This document shows, piece after piece, positions 41,250-50,594 of a DNA stretch of 64,000 nucleotides (positions are counted from its first letter, which is position 1; the number at the start of each line of letters is the position of its first letter). The notes under the pieces were generated by a model. The model had not been told where the DNA came from. It saw only the letters and a program-made list of their open reading frames with translations, and ran no database searches. Position numbers and translations under genes: made by a program. Source of the stretch: an uncultured Prevotellaceae bacterium (GTDB lineage Bacteria > Bacteroidota > Bacteroidia > Bacteroidales > Muribaculaceae); the NCBI GenBank assembly GCA_905207705.1, contig CAJLMA010000005.1, positions 124,001-188,000 of the forward strand. The letters run 5' to 3'.

Positions 41250-43337
41250 ATGAACATAAAAACTTTGATGTCAATTTGCATAGTTGCTTCGGGTGTCGCG
41301 AATGCAAGCAATGAGGTGTCCTATGTAGACTTGAACCCGAAGGATTCGCATAAAATGGTACTGAGGGTTGACGAGAAACCGTATTTCATGACAAACATAC
41401 AAGTGCGTCTCGACAAGTTGCGGTATGATTGGGATTGGAACGCGTCAACGAGGGATGCCATCATAAAACAAGCTGCCGAAGATGGTTTCAACACTGTGTC
41501 TATACCGATTCATTGGCGAGAGGTCGAACCGACAAAGGATAATTTCAGCTGGGCTGTCCTTGACGAGTATATGGGCTTGTGCAAGAAATACGGGTTGAAA
41601 ATGGAAATGCTGTGGTTCAGCTGGAGCAGCGGAGGCCGCATTCAGTGGCTTGACAAGAGTAACAACCTGTTGCGCACGCCCGACTATGTGTGTACTCCTC
41701 AAGGTACAAGCGAGTACACCATATTACGCACTACCGACCCGTGGACGCTTGACTGGTATGATGTGGATTTGCGCGACCGTGAGACTTATGTCTTGAGCAA
41801 AATAATGGAGCATATTGCCGAATGGGACGAAGCGGAAGGTTGTCCACATACGGTAATCGGCGTGCAGCTGGGCAACGAACCATTGGGTCATGAGCAAGAT
41901 GTACCTGCAATGGACATAATCGATTATTACAATGAAGTAGGCTCGGCGGTTAAAGATTCTGAGTATTCAGTATGGACTCGATTGAACTGTGTTAATGGAC
42001 GGTTTGAAGGGTATATGACAGCCAATGAGGCATTGCGTGAAAATGGCGGCACAAATATAGACATAGTCGGCATTGATGTGTACGGCACTAATCCGATAAA
42101 TGTTTCGGAGATTGTTCCGTACATAGGCAAAAATTACCGTATGATAATGGAAAGCGGAGCAGAGGTCTCTGATGCCGATGTTTACCAAATGGCCGCGTTA
42201 TACGGCAATACGGCATATATACATTATGACATGTGCGGTCCTGACAATCATGGACTGTATTCAAGAGACGGGAATAATGGCTTCAAGCCAAAAGGGCATG
42301 TGGAACGGGTACGCACGGTAAACAAGTTGATGAAAGGTGTGATGGCCGACCTTGCTGTAAACTCGATGGGGTATGGGCTTTTTGTTTATAACATGGAAGG
42401 GAATTCTTCGTCTCCTACCGAAAACCCTGAAGGAATAGCATTTGACCCGAAAACATCAGCATCGCAAGCTGTCAGCATCAGGCATAGTGGAACGGAAACA
42501 ATACTGTTAAGTACCAAAGGTGGAGAATTCACATTTCCCGAGTCGTTGGGTGTCATAGCGGCGAGCAAGGGCTATTTTGACAGCTCAAACAACTGGGTAG
42601 ATGAAGGTGGCGTGCAGTTTTCGTCCACATCTATAACCGCACCCGAAGCAACGATAATTAAAATAACGCATTCAGGAGAAGAATTCAAGAAATCCGAGGC
42701 TGTGTCGCAAGCCGAGTTTGCAACCATAGGAGATGGGGCTGAAATATCAACCGCATATTCAGGGAAAGACGGGTTTGCCTGCCATGGATATGTAAAGACC
42801 CAGGAACAAGGATTCGTTGAGTGGAACAACGTGGATGGGTTGTCCGACGGGAAAGTTGCATTGGGATTCAGATATGCTGTCGGGAACAGGGACGGAGCAG
42901 AAGTTTATGTGACGGTCAATGGCGTCGAGCAGAAAGTGAGCTTTCCTGCAACAGGCGGATTTGACACATTCAAGGAGAGATACATTCCTGTGACACTCGA
43001 TGCCGGAACGACAAACACAATAAGGCTGCAAGCCACGGGGACGAGGATATATGTAGACGAGATGCAAGTTTTTGCCGACGATGGCTCTTTTTCGGGCGTA
43101 AATGCCGTGGATGTGCATCCCGGCAGCCTGTCGGTCTATCCTAATCCGGCAAAAGATGTCTTGCAGCTGTCTACGAGCGCAGGCTCCGGGTCGACTGAGG
43201 TGATTATTTGTGATTTGTCGGGAAACAAGGTCTTGACAGACACTAATACAGGTGGAACAATCGATGTCTCCGAATTGCAAAATGGTTATTATGTTATAAA
43301 TGCCGATGGGGAATCGGCTTTATTCTTGAAACAATAA
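41250..43337 (+). CDS. DUF4978 glycoside hydrolase (GH35/GH42-like) with T9SS tail
   Basis: A 695-residue exported protein with a signal peptide (about 1-20). The N-terminal TIM barrel (about 30-345) has GFNTVSIPIHWREVEP, WDEAEG...GVQLGNEPLG (the acid/base Glu in NEP), and MIMESGAEVSDADVYQ (a nucleophile Glu candidate). DUF4978 follows to about residue 480, then a CBM6/35-like jelly roll (about 485-610). The end is a T9SS type A sorting domain (LSVYPNPAKDVLQLS...GYYVINADGESALFLKQ). It probably cleaves galactosides or related glycans at the surface. It begins 60 nt past a terminator and ends at another. Confidence 0.85.
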   Translation: MNIKTLMSICIVASGVANASNEVSYVDLNPKDSHKMVLRVDEKPYFMTNIQVRLDKLRYDWDWNASTRDAIIKQAAEDGFNTVSIPIHWREVEPTKDNFSWAVLDEYMGLCKKYGLKMEMLWFSWSSGGRIQWLDKSNNLLRTPDYVCTPQGTSEYTILRTTDPWTLDWYDVDLRDRETYVLSKIMEHIAEWDEAEGCPHTVIGVQLGNEPLGHEQDVPAMDIIDYYNEVGSAVKDSEYSVWTRLNCVNGRFEGYMTANEALRENGGTNIDIVGIDVYGTNPINVSEIVPYIGKNYRMIMESGAEVSDADVYQMAALYGNTAYIHYDMCGPDNHGLYSRDGNNGFKPKGHVERVRTVNKLMKGVMADLAVNSMGYGLFVYNMEGNSSSPTENPEGIAFDPKTSASQAVSIRHSGTETILLSTKGGEFTFPESLGVIAASKGYFDSSNNWVDEGGVQFSSTSITAPEATIIKITHSGEEFKKSEAVSQAEFATIGDGAEISTAYSGKDGFACHGYVKTQEQGFVEWNNVDGLSDGKVALGFRYAVGNRDGAEVYVTVNGVEQKVSFPATGGFDTFKERYIPVTLDAGTTNTIRLQATGTRIYVDEMQVFADDGSFSGVNAVDVHPGSLSVYPNPAKDVLQLSTSAGSGSTEVIICDLSGNKVLTDTNTGGTIDVSELQNGYYVINADGESALFLKQ

Positions 43338-43370
43338 TGTCTGAGCGGGTTTATTGAGAAATGTCATTTT

Positions 43371-43411
43371 ATGCCGGCCATGTTTTCTGTGGACGGCATA
43401 TTTTTTTATTA
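43371..43411 (+). terminator. Terminator after the DUF4978 gene
   Basis: ATGCCGGCCATG and GTGGACGGCAT pair imperfectly around a short loop and are followed by a T tract. Confidence 0.75.
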
Positions 43412-43439
43412 TTAACGTGGCGCGGATTGATAAAATTGT

Positions 43440-43447
43440 TACATTTG
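43440..43447 (+). promoter_or_regulatory. -7 element upstream of the esterase gene
   Basis: TACATTTG matches TAnnTTTG; no clear -33 box. Transcription would start about 68 nt before the esterase ATG. Confidence 0.5.
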
Positions 43448-43521
43448 CTATTGGTACAGGAGTTTATGCCTGCTGTGGGGATGATCGCCATGTAAATGAC
43501 ACGAAATAATTATCTTTTATT

Positions 43522-44721
43522 ATGAAAAAAATATTGTTGGCTGCATGTATGTCTACGATTTACATGTTTGCAATGTCGCAAGAGTCTCTGTGGGGAAGCG
43601 CAACAGTCGTGTCTCCCGAAATACATGAAGACAATACGGTCACATTCCGGCTTTTTGCTCCCGAAGCCGCTAAAGTGGAAGTGACGGGGGATTTCCTTCC
43701 AGAGCGGAGTGTGGATACTCCGAATGGTAAAATGACTATGAAAGGTGTAGCTGCAATGAGCAAAGACTCGGCCGGCGTGTGGACATATACTTCAGACGCG
43801 CTTGCATCCGAATTGTACAATTATAACTTCATAGTTGATAGATTGCAGATAACCGACCCGTCAAATGTTTATCAGGTGCGCGACGTAGCAAGCGTGATGA
43901 ACGTATTTTTAATCGATGGAGGTAAAGCCGATTTGTATAAGGTGAACGTAGTGCCGCATGGCACTGTCTCAAAAGTGTGGTATGATTCTCCGACTCTTGG
44001 GATGAAGAGAAGGATGACGGTTTACACGCCTGCCGGATATGAAGATTCTACCGACAGATATCCTGTGTTGTACCTGTTACATGGAATGGGCGGAGACGAG
44101 GAGGCATGGAGCACGCTGGGGCGTGCAACGCAAATCCTTGACAATCTCATTGCGCAAGGCAAGGCTAAGCCAATGATTGTTGTCATGCCAAACGGCAATG
44201 CCATACAGGAGGCTGCGCCCGGGGAGAGCCGTGATGGGTTCAAAGCTCCGACGATGCAGCTTGCTAAAACGATGGAGGGATCGTTTGAAACGGCATTTCC
44301 CGACATTGTGCCTTATATCGACTCCCATTATCGTACTGTTGCCGACAAACAGCACAGGGCTATTGCCGGGTTGTCGATGGGAGGATTCCATTCATTGCAC
44401 ATAAGCCGTCTCAACCCCGACATGTTTGATTATGTAGGGTTGTTTTCGGCTGCCATCCTTCCCGATCAAGGCAGTTTAAACGGAATATATGCCAATTTTG
44501 AAGAAACGCTGAAAGTACAGTTTGGCAAAAGACCGGCATTGTATTGGATAGCCATAGGGAAAAGTGATTTTCTGTACAAAGCTAATGTGGAATTTCGCCA
44601 TTTGCTTGATTCGGCAGGAATCAAGTATGTATATCACGAGAGCGAGGGCGGCCATATATGGCGCAACTGGCGCGATTATTTGTCGGAATATGTCCCAATG
44701 TTATTTGTCGATGCCGAATAG
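43522..44721 (+). CDS. CE1-type esterase with N-terminal CBM48-like domain
   Basis: A 399-residue exported protein with a signal peptide (MKKILLAACMSTIYMFAMS). A CBM48/early-set Ig domain (about 28-125: TVTFRLFAPEAAKVEVTGDF) precedes an alpha/beta hydrolase of the CE1 (feruloyl/acetyl xylan esterase) type. It contains YPVLYLLHGMGGDE (oxyanion region), AIAGLSMGGFHSL (nucleophile Ser in GLSMGG), and an acidic residue and His at KYVYHESEGGHIWRNWRDYL. It probably removes acyl groups from plant or host glycans. Single gene, with a -7 element 75 nt upstream. Confidence 0.9.
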   Translation: MKKILLAACMSTIYMFAMSQESLWGSATVVSPEIHEDNTVTFRLFAPEAAKVEVTGDFLPERSVDTPNGKMTMKGVAAMSKDSAGVWTYTSDALASELYNYNFIVDRLQITDPSNVYQVRDVASVMNVFLIDGGKADLYKVNVVPHGTVSKVWYDSPTLGMKRRMTVYTPAGYEDSTDRYPVLYLLHGMGGDEEAWSTLGRATQILDNLIAQGKAKPMIVVMPNGNAIQEAAPGESRDGFKAPTMQLAKTMEGSFETAFPDIVPYIDSHYRTVADKQHRAIAGLSMGGFHSLHISRLNPDMFDYVGLFSAAILPDQGSLNGIYANFEETLKVQFGKRPALYWIAIGKSDFLYKANVEFRHLLDSAGIKYVYHESEGGHIWRNWRDYLSEYVPMLFVDAE

Positions 44722-44817
44722 TCGCGGTTTTAGCCAATATAAATACTTAATATTGCCGAATAGTGCATAAATGAAAAGCAAATAGCTATTGTTCACATTT
44801 TTATGGTTCTTTTTTTA

Positions 44818-44825
44818 TAACTTTG
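44818..44825 (+). promoter_or_regulatory. -7 element of the FHA/kinase operon
   Basis: TAACTTTG matches TAnnTTTG; a weak TTTATGG lies at the -33 distance. Transcription would begin about 90 nt before the first gene. Confidence 0.5.
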
Positions 44826-44921
44826 GATAAGATTGGATTGGTTTCGGCAATGCCAAAACTTTTCGCTATCGTTGAGAATAATTATTTTATAAGTTGATTA
44901 ATCTGTCTAAACTTGATTTAT

Positions 44922-46460
44922 ATGTCTAAAGAGTATTCAGTGGGTAAGTCGTCAAAAAATGACATTGTTATAAACGACACCGATAATTTAGTTTCGAGGG
45001 AGCACGCTAAGATCATAGTGCAAAGCAATGGCGAGATTTACATAAAGGATTTGAATTCGACCAATGGTACCTATATCAACGGGAAACGTATAAAAGATAC
45101 CATGCGCATATATCCTAATGACGACATAAGGCTTGCAAAGACTCCGTTGACATGGAAACAGATAAATGACGTTCAGAATAAGAAACCCGAGGCAGCCGGT
45201 GGTGGAACAAAAGTTGTCGGCGGAGGCAATAATGTGCAGTTGCCTTCAGGCGTGGTTGAAAAGTTCACGATAGGCCGCAGCAGCGACAATGACATCGTCG
45301 TCAATAGCGGCACGGTGAGTTCGCATCATGCAATTCTGGTAAAGAAGTCCACGGGCGAGGTTGTCATCATTGACAATAATTCCACAAATGGCACTTATGT
45401 TAATGGCAACCGCGTCTCAACGGCAGTGTTGCATCCGGGCGACAGCGTAATGCTTGCCAAGAGCTATCCTGTGGATTGGTCAAAATACATAAAAGCAACA
45501 GGAGGAACAAACAAGAGCATAATAATAGCCATCATTGCCGCGGCAGTGCTTGTATTGGGCTTTGTAGCTTATAAGTTCATCCCTTGGTCGGGTGATGGTG
45601 ATGTGATAGAACAGAAGAAGCCGTTGACCGCAACCGAAGTGTATGAAAAATACAAGCGAAGCGTAGGCTTGATAGTGGGATTCTACTATTTTGAAGTTTC
45701 GGCAAAAGGTGATGTGATAGCCAATGTCTCGATGGATGACAACGGAAATTGGGTGGAATATGACGGGTCAAATCCGATTTTCTACACGGGCACGGGATTC
45801 TTCGTGTCTAATGACGGTAAGATTGCGACCAACAGGCATGTGGCAGTCCCTTGGACCGAAGAAGAATGCGAGACGATAAAATCAATGTACCAGCAGTTTA
45901 TTGCCGACGCGTCGTTGCAAGACCATGATTCTTATGTGGCATTGCAACCGCTGATTGGCGATGTTAAGGTCACAGGCAAATTGGCGAAGATAGGCATCTT
46001 GTTGAACGATTCACATGTCAACAACGTGTATACTGATGCAATAGGTTGCACCTACTTGCGCGACAGCGGTGACCCTGACATAGACGTGGGACTGCTCCAG
46101 ACCAACAACAAGCAATTGCCGGCCGGCGTAAGCACATACATCAACGTGGATGCCCATGCTGCCGACAACGTTAAGATAGGCTCGAAGATGTACACGATGG
46201 GATTCCCGTTGGGAATAGACGTGGCCCTTACCGACATCGGCATCGAAGCTCGTATGCATAGCGGCGAGATAACTCAGGCGCAGGGCGACGTGAGCTTCGG
46301 CCACAACGCTACGATTCAGCATGGAGCAAGCGGCTCACCTATTTTTGACGAATATGGCACGCTGATAGGAGTTGTCAATGCAGGCTGGATGATAGGCGGC
46401 TCGCAGCAGGGCTTGAACATGGGTATCTGGGTAAAGCACTTGGCTGCATTGTTGCAATAA
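44922..46460 (+). CDS. Tandem-FHA membrane protein with trypsin-like protease domain
   Basis: A 512-residue protein starting MSKEYSVGKSSKNDIVIND; a TTG three codons earlier is not used. Two FHA domains face the cytoplasm (residues about 1-75 and 110-175; the phospho-Thr-binding signatures NLVSREHAKI, NSTNGTYING, VSSHHAIL and NSTNGTYVNG are intact). A transmembrane helix follows (SIIIAIIAAAVLVLGFVAYKFI, about 197-219). The outer part is a trypsin-like serine protease (about 240-512) with His in ATNRHVAVPW, Asp in DIDVGLLQTN and Ser in GASGSPIFDEYG; all three triad members are visible. It heads a run of FHA, phosphatase and kinase genes. This suggests phosphorylation inside controls proteolysis outside the membrane. 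Confidence 0.87.
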   Translation: MSKEYSVGKSSKNDIVINDTDNLVSREHAKIIVQSNGEIYIKDLNSTNGTYINGKRIKDTMRIYPNDDIRLAKTPLTWKQINDVQNKKPEAAGGGTKVVGGGNNVQLPSGVVEKFTIGRSSDNDIVVNSGTVSSHHAILVKKSTGEVVIIDNNSTNGTYVNGNRVSTAVLHPGDSVMLAKSYPVDWSKYIKATGGTNKSIIIAIIAAAVLVLGFVAYKFIPWSGDGDVIEQKKPLTATEVYEKYKRSVGLIVGFYYFEVSAKGDVIANVSMDDNGNWVEYDGSNPIFYTGTGFFVSNDGKIATNRHVAVPWTEEECETIKSMYQQFIADASLQDHDSYVALQPLIGDVKVTGKLAKIGILLNDSHVNNVYTDAIGCTYLRDSGDPDIDVGLLQTNNKQLPAGVSTYINVDAHAADNVKIGSKMYTMGFPLGIDVALTDIGIEARMHSGEITQAQGDVSFGHNATIQHGASGSPIFDEYGTLIGVVNAGWMIGGSQQGLNMGIWVKHLAALLQ

Positions 46461-46498
46461 ATTGAATTTTAATAGTAATAATTTAAAGATAAAGTATT

Positions 46499-47092
46499 AT
46501 GGCAAAGAGAACATGCGAGCATGGTCATATATATGACTCAAGTATTTATGGAGACAAGTGCCCGTTCTGTCCGGGTGGTGAGAAAACTATTTTTGAACAG
46601 AACGGCGGTGGCCGCACAGTAGTAAATGACGGTGGGAATGGGCCAAAATATGAAGATGACGGCACATCTACCTCTACGACAACAGGGAAGACCGAAGTGT
46701 ACGAAGGTGGCGACATGGGTGGTGGCACAAAGATAATTTCAAAAGATGCCGGAGGCCATACCAAAACATCCAATAACCGCCGGTTGATGGGATTCCTTGT
46801 TTCATACAGGACTCCAAACGGGGAGGCATTCAATATCTACGAAGGGCGCAACTCGGTGGGCAGCGACCCTCGCAGCGACATACGCATAGCCGTGGACGGT
46901 GTTTCAAGGACGCACTTGACAATCTTGTGCAGGCCGTTTGACCATAAATTCATTTTGAAAGACGAGTTGTCGACCAACGGCACGTTTGTCAATGGAGAAT
47001 TCACGAGCGATTCGAGAGAATTGAAGGATCATGATGTCATAAAGATAGGTGGAGCAACGTTGGTGTTCATCGCCATACCTCAAATTATCTGA
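46499..47092 (+). CDS. FHA domain protein with N-terminal zinc-ribbon-like motif
   Basis: A 197-residue soluble protein. The start is a short Cys/His motif (CEHGHIYDSSIYGDKCPFC), which resembles a zinc ribbon. A Gly/Thr-rich, low-complexity linker follows (about 30-85, with GGGRTVVNDGGN and STSTTTGKTEVYEGG); these Thr residues could be kinase targets. The FHA domain is at about 100-190: GRNSVGSDPRSDIRIAVDGVSRTHL and ELSTNGTFVNGEFTS. It is probably the cytosolic adaptor of the pathway, binding phosphothreonine. It lies 38 nt after the protease gene and ends 3 nt before the phosphatase gene. Confidence 0.87.
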   Translation: MAKRTCEHGHIYDSSIYGDKCPFCPGGEKTIFEQNGGGRTVVNDGGNGPKYEDDGTSTSTTTGKTEVYEGGDMGGGTKIISKDAGGHTKTSNNRRLMGFLVSYRTPNGEAFNIYEGRNSVGSDPRSDIRIAVDGVSRTHLTILCRPFDHKFILKDELSTNGTFVNGEFTSDSRELKDHDVIKIGGATLVFIAIPQII

Positions 47093-47095
47093 TGA

Positions 47096-48640
47096 ATGAT
47101 GGAAGAAAAGGCTAATGATTATTGCCTCGTCGGCAGTTGTACCGACGTGGGGCGCGTGCGCAAGGCAAACGAGGACAGCATGGACTGGTTTGACTGCGAC
47201 ACCGGCCGCGTGGTTGTCGTGTGCGACGGCATGGGTGGCCATGTCGGCGGCCAAGTGGCCTCGCAGACTGCAATCAAGGCCATTCGCGATTTTTTGACCG
47301 TAAACACGTTTGATTCACCAGATGAAGCCATAACGAATGCAATCATCACAGCCAATCAAGCCATATTGCAGGAAGCGCAGAAAAGGCCTGAACTGACCGG
47401 GATGGGTTCGACATGTGTCATGCTCATCATCAAGGACGGCGTAGTATATTACGGGCATGTGGGCGACAGCCGTATTTATTTTGTGGCCAATCACCGCATA
47501 GTGCAGTTGACAAAGGACCAGTCTTATGTCCAGACGCTTGTGGATGCCGGAGTCATTTCACAAAGTGATGCCGAGCGTCATCCGCGCAAGAATGAGATAA
47601 CCAATGCTTTGGGATTGGCCGGCATGACACCGCCCATCGTGTGCGACACGCCGATACTTCCCGAGGCCGGCAATTGCTTCGTCTTGTGTTCCGACGGGTT
47701 GTCGGGGATGATTTCCGACAATCAAATCGAGCATATCGTGAGTCGTCACGATGTGGACATTGCCAAGCGTGCGGCCGATCTTGTCGCCAAGGCAAATGAA
47801 GCCGGCGGCAAGGACAATATAACTGTGCAATTGGTGGAATTTACTGTTACTGTGGAAGATTCAGCAGAGCCAGCTGTGACCGGCGGCGGCAAGTCTCCCA
47901 ATCCAACGCCCGACAAGAAAAAGTTGCTGCTGATAGGCGGCATAGCATTGGTGCTGATAATCGCCGTCATCGTGGCGTTGTCGAAAGGTAGTGGCAATGA
48001 TGATTCAAAGGACGGAAAAGACTCTATCAATAGCGACACGGTCAGAAGCGTGATAGGCAGCGTCGTGTCGCAGATCAAGTTTGATATGGCTAATGGTGGC
48101 GGCTTTGACACGCTGAACACTGCTATAATAGAAGGCGACCGCGTTGAATGGAGCAAGAGTGCCAATAACAGGCTTGAAGTAAACCTTGCTTCGGTTGTCG
48201 GACCGGAATATAAGGCTACCGACAAGTTTGTCATTGACTCAAAGTATGCCAAAAAAGTGAAATTCAGCGGAATGTCGGCCGACAATAAATTTGTCGTATA
48301 TTTTGAGGTGTCAGACAAGAAATTGAACAATTTCGTAGTCCACTTGACGACATCGGGACATTATTACACGTTTGACATTACAATACCTGAACGGGCTAAG
48401 GCAAGAAACAGTGACGGAGGAGTCCCCAATGGCGATGCCATAGTCCCTAAGCAGGCTCCTGCTCCTGCTCCCGAAATAACAGTGCCTGAAACTCCAAAAG
48501 ATACTCCAAAGGTGGATAACGACAAGCAGAAAGTGGAGGTGCAGCCGGAGGGAGAGCAACCTTCTGAAGGGGAAGACCCTAAAGCCAAAGACGTAGATCC
48601 CGGTAACGGCTCTGATGCTCCTGATACGCATTTTGCCTGA
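47096..48640 (+). CDS. PP2C-family phosphatase with transmembrane anchor
   Basis: A 514-residue membrane protein. The N-terminal PP2C domain (about 8-250) has SCTDVGRVRKANEDSM, VVVCDGMGGHVGG, GHVGDSRIYF, LCSDGLSGM and GGKDNITVQL, so all metal-binding motifs are kept. A transmembrane helix (LLLIGGIALVLIIAVIVALS, about 280-300) is followed by a predicted extracytoplasmic region (300-430) of beta-rich unknown fold and a Pro/Glu-rich tail (about 440-514). It opposes the two kinases encoded next to it. In the same operon as the FHA and kinase genes; 18 nt separate it from the next. Confidence 0.9.
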   Translation: MMEEKANDYCLVGSCTDVGRVRKANEDSMDWFDCDTGRVVVVCDGMGGHVGGQVASQTAIKAIRDFLTVNTFDSPDEAITNAIITANQAILQEAQKRPELTGMGSTCVMLIIKDGVVYYGHVGDSRIYFVANHRIVQLTKDQSYVQTLVDAGVISQSDAERHPRKNEITNALGLAGMTPPIVCDTPILPEAGNCFVLCSDGLSGMISDNQIEHIVSRHDVDIAKRAADLVAKANEAGGKDNITVQLVEFTVTVEDSAEPAVTGGGKSPNPTPDKKKLLLIGGIALVLIIAVIVALSKGSGNDDSKDGKDSINSDTVRSVIGSVVSQIKFDMANGGGFDTLNTAIIEGDRVEWSKSANNRLEVNLASVVGPEYKATDKFVIDSKYAKKVKFSGMSADNKFVVYFEVSDKKLNNFVVHLTTSGHYYTFDITIPERAKARNSDGGVPNGDAIVPKQAPAPAPEITVPETPKDTPKVDNDKQKVEVQPEGEQPSEGEDPKAKDVDPGNGSDAPDTHFA

Positions 48641-48658
48641 TTATTCAATCGACGTGCT

Positions 48659-50014
48659 ATGTTTAAATTGTCAATATATGATGTCGAGGAGAAACCCATA
48701 GGGCAGGGTGGAATGGGAACCGTCTACCGAGGGTATGACCGGTTGGGCAATAAAGTCGCCATTAAGGAGATGCGACCAGAGCTAATGGCCGACAGCGACT
48801 TGTGCCGCAGATTCAAAAGGGAGATAGACATCTTGAGCGAGCTCGACAATAAGAACATTGTCAACATGCTGGCCTCCTTTGAAGAGAACAACAGGTTGTA
48901 CATCGTCATGGAGTTCCTCGACGGCATCACCCTGCAAGAATATGTGCGCACACGGGGACCTATGAAGGAACAGGAGGCAGTAGACTGCATGTGCCAGATT
49001 CTTGACGGGCTTGCTGATGTGCACAAGCACGGCTTCGTGCATCGCGACATCAAGCCAAGCAACATAATGCTGTGCAACGACGGTACGGTGAAGCTTCTCG
49101 ACTTCGGTATAGCCAAGGACTTGAACGGGGAAGGCACCATAGGCGAACTTGTCATAGGCACAAGCGGCTACATGAGTCCGGAGCAGGCCGAGGGCTACAG
49201 CATCAACCATCTGTCTGATATATATTCGCTCGGATGCGTGCTGTATTACATGCTGGTGGGCGAACACGCGGTGCAAGAGCAGTCAAATAATAACGCGACC
49301 ATGATTGCCGTCATAAAGACTGTGATACCACAGGTGAAAATGAAACGTCCAGACGTGTCCGACCGAATCAATGACGTGGTTGCAAAGGCTTTGAATAAGA
49401 ACATGCAGCGTCGTTTCCAGTCGTGCAGTGAATTCAAGCGTGCGCTTACCGGGGCATCGGGTACCGACATCCATGTGGGCAGTGGCAGCACCAGCTCTTA
49501 TACTGTTTCGGTAGGACGATCGGGATGCGACATCAATGTCAACGACCCGGCCAACAGGGTGAGCCGTCATCATGCCGATGTGATATGGAATCCCACCATT
49601 ACCGGTCCTAATTACAAATATATCGATTGCAGCACGAACGGGACGAAAATCAACGGTATAGTTGTACACAACGAGTCTTTCTGTTTCTATGGGCATGAAA
49701 ATATCGACATATTGCTTGCAGGCAATGTAAGGCTTGACTGGCAGACTGTGGTGGCGGCGTTGAATCGTAAAAAGAATCAAGGTGTTATGAAAGACCCCGG
49801 AAGCGGCAAAAAGGAATGGGACAATGGAATGGATACCATTGGCAGCGACCAGTTGCCGGTGCTGATGTCGGTACTGTCATTTTTGATTCCTATTGTAGGG
49901 TGGGCCATATATTTCAACGACAAATCTCGCTACCAGGTGAGGGCGCGGAATGCCAACTTGCTTGCTTGCATAGGCATCGTGACATGGATTATAATTGTAT
50001 TGTTAATAATATAA
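48659..50014 (+). CDS. Ser/Thr protein kinase with FHA domain and two C-terminal membrane helices
   Basis: A 451-residue protein. The Hanks-type kinase domain (about 1-265) has the Gly loop IGQGGMGTVY, the Lys of VAIKEM, the catalytic loop HRDIKPSN (about 128) and DFG (about 149), then GTSGYMSPEQA. It is therefore an active-looking kinase. An FHA domain follows (about 280-360: VSVGRSGCDINVND and NRVSRHHADV, NGTKINGIVV), which could bind its own or a partner's phosphothreonine. Two membrane helices end the protein (LPVLMSVLSFLIPIVGWAIY and NLLACIGIVTWIIIVLLII). It stands between PP2C and another FHA gene. Confidence 0.9.
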   Translation: MFKLSIYDVEEKPIGQGGMGTVYRGYDRLGNKVAIKEMRPELMADSDLCRRFKREIDILSELDNKNIVNMLASFEENNRLYIVMEFLDGITLQEYVRTRGPMKEQEAVDCMCQILDGLADVHKHGFVHRDIKPSNIMLCNDGTVKLLDFGIAKDLNGEGTIGELVIGTSGYMSPEQAEGYSINHLSDIYSLGCVLYYMLVGEHAVQEQSNNNATMIAVIKTVIPQVKMKRPDVSDRINDVVAKALNKNMQRRFQSCSEFKRALTGASGTDIHVGSGSTSSYTVSVGRSGCDINVNDPANRVSRHHADVIWNPTITGPNYKYIDCSTNGTKINGIVVHNESFCFYGHENIDILLAGNVRLDWQTVVAALNRKKNQGVMKDPGSGKKEWDNGMDTIGSDQLPVLMSVLSFLIPIVGWAIYFNDKSRYQVRARNANLLACIGIVTWIIIVLLII

Positions 50015-50026
50015 AATGTCGAAATA

Positions 50027-50560
50027 ATGAAAAAGATTACGATAGGACGTAGCAGCTCGTGCGACCTGATAGTGTCGGGCAGTGCCGTAAGCCGGCATCA
50101 TGCCACTCTGACCTATAATAACGGGAGCTACGTCTATGAAGATACGAGCAGCAACGGGAGCAACATTGGCGGAGTTATGTACCGCTGCCAGCGTGTTGTG
50201 ATAGCTCCGGGGACGCAAGTGCTGCTCGGCAACGAAGTGCCACTGCCCTGGGACAGGGTTTACATGATGATGAATGGCGGCGGAGGCTCGGTAAATGAAG
50301 CTGAAACTGTGTTCAAGAACAATGGGAATGTGCCTCAATACGGCGGCGGGGCTTATTATTCGCCACAACCGGTGCCCGTCAACGACTCACTTGGGGCTGG
50401 CTGGGCGATTCTTGCCGTTATCATACCTTTGATAGGGATAATAATGTACTTCGTATGGAAGGATACCACTCCGAAGCGTGCAAATTTGATACTTACGATA
50501 GCTTTGGTTATCATAGGCTTGAACGTCTTAAGCTTCTTTATTATGCTTGCTGCGTACTGA
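50027..50560 (+). CDS. FHA domain protein with two C-terminal membrane helices
   Basis: A 177-residue protein. The FHA domain occupies the first 85 residues (KITIGRSSSCDLIVSGS, AVSRHHATL, TSSNGSNIGGVMY); the canonical N-G after S-x-N-G is kept. A Gly/Asn-rich linker follows, with a possible phospho-site. Two membrane helices end it (LGAGWAILAVIIPLIGIIMYFVW and LILTIALVIIGLNVLSFFIML), as in the preceding kinase, with which it shares the whole C-terminal layout. It may dimerise with that kinase in the membrane. The gap to the next gene is 34 nt. Confidence 0.85.
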   Translation: MKKITIGRSSSCDLIVSGSAVSRHHATLTYNNGSYVYEDTSSNGSNIGGVMYRCQRVVIAPGTQVLLGNEVPLPWDRVYMMMNGGGGSVNEAETVFKNNGNVPQYGGGAYYSPQPVPVNDSLGAGWAILAVIIPLIGIIMYFVWKDTTPKRANLILTIALVIIGLNVLSFFIMLAAY

Positions 50561-50594
50561 CACAAGGTTGAAACAATAAAAAGACTATTAGACA

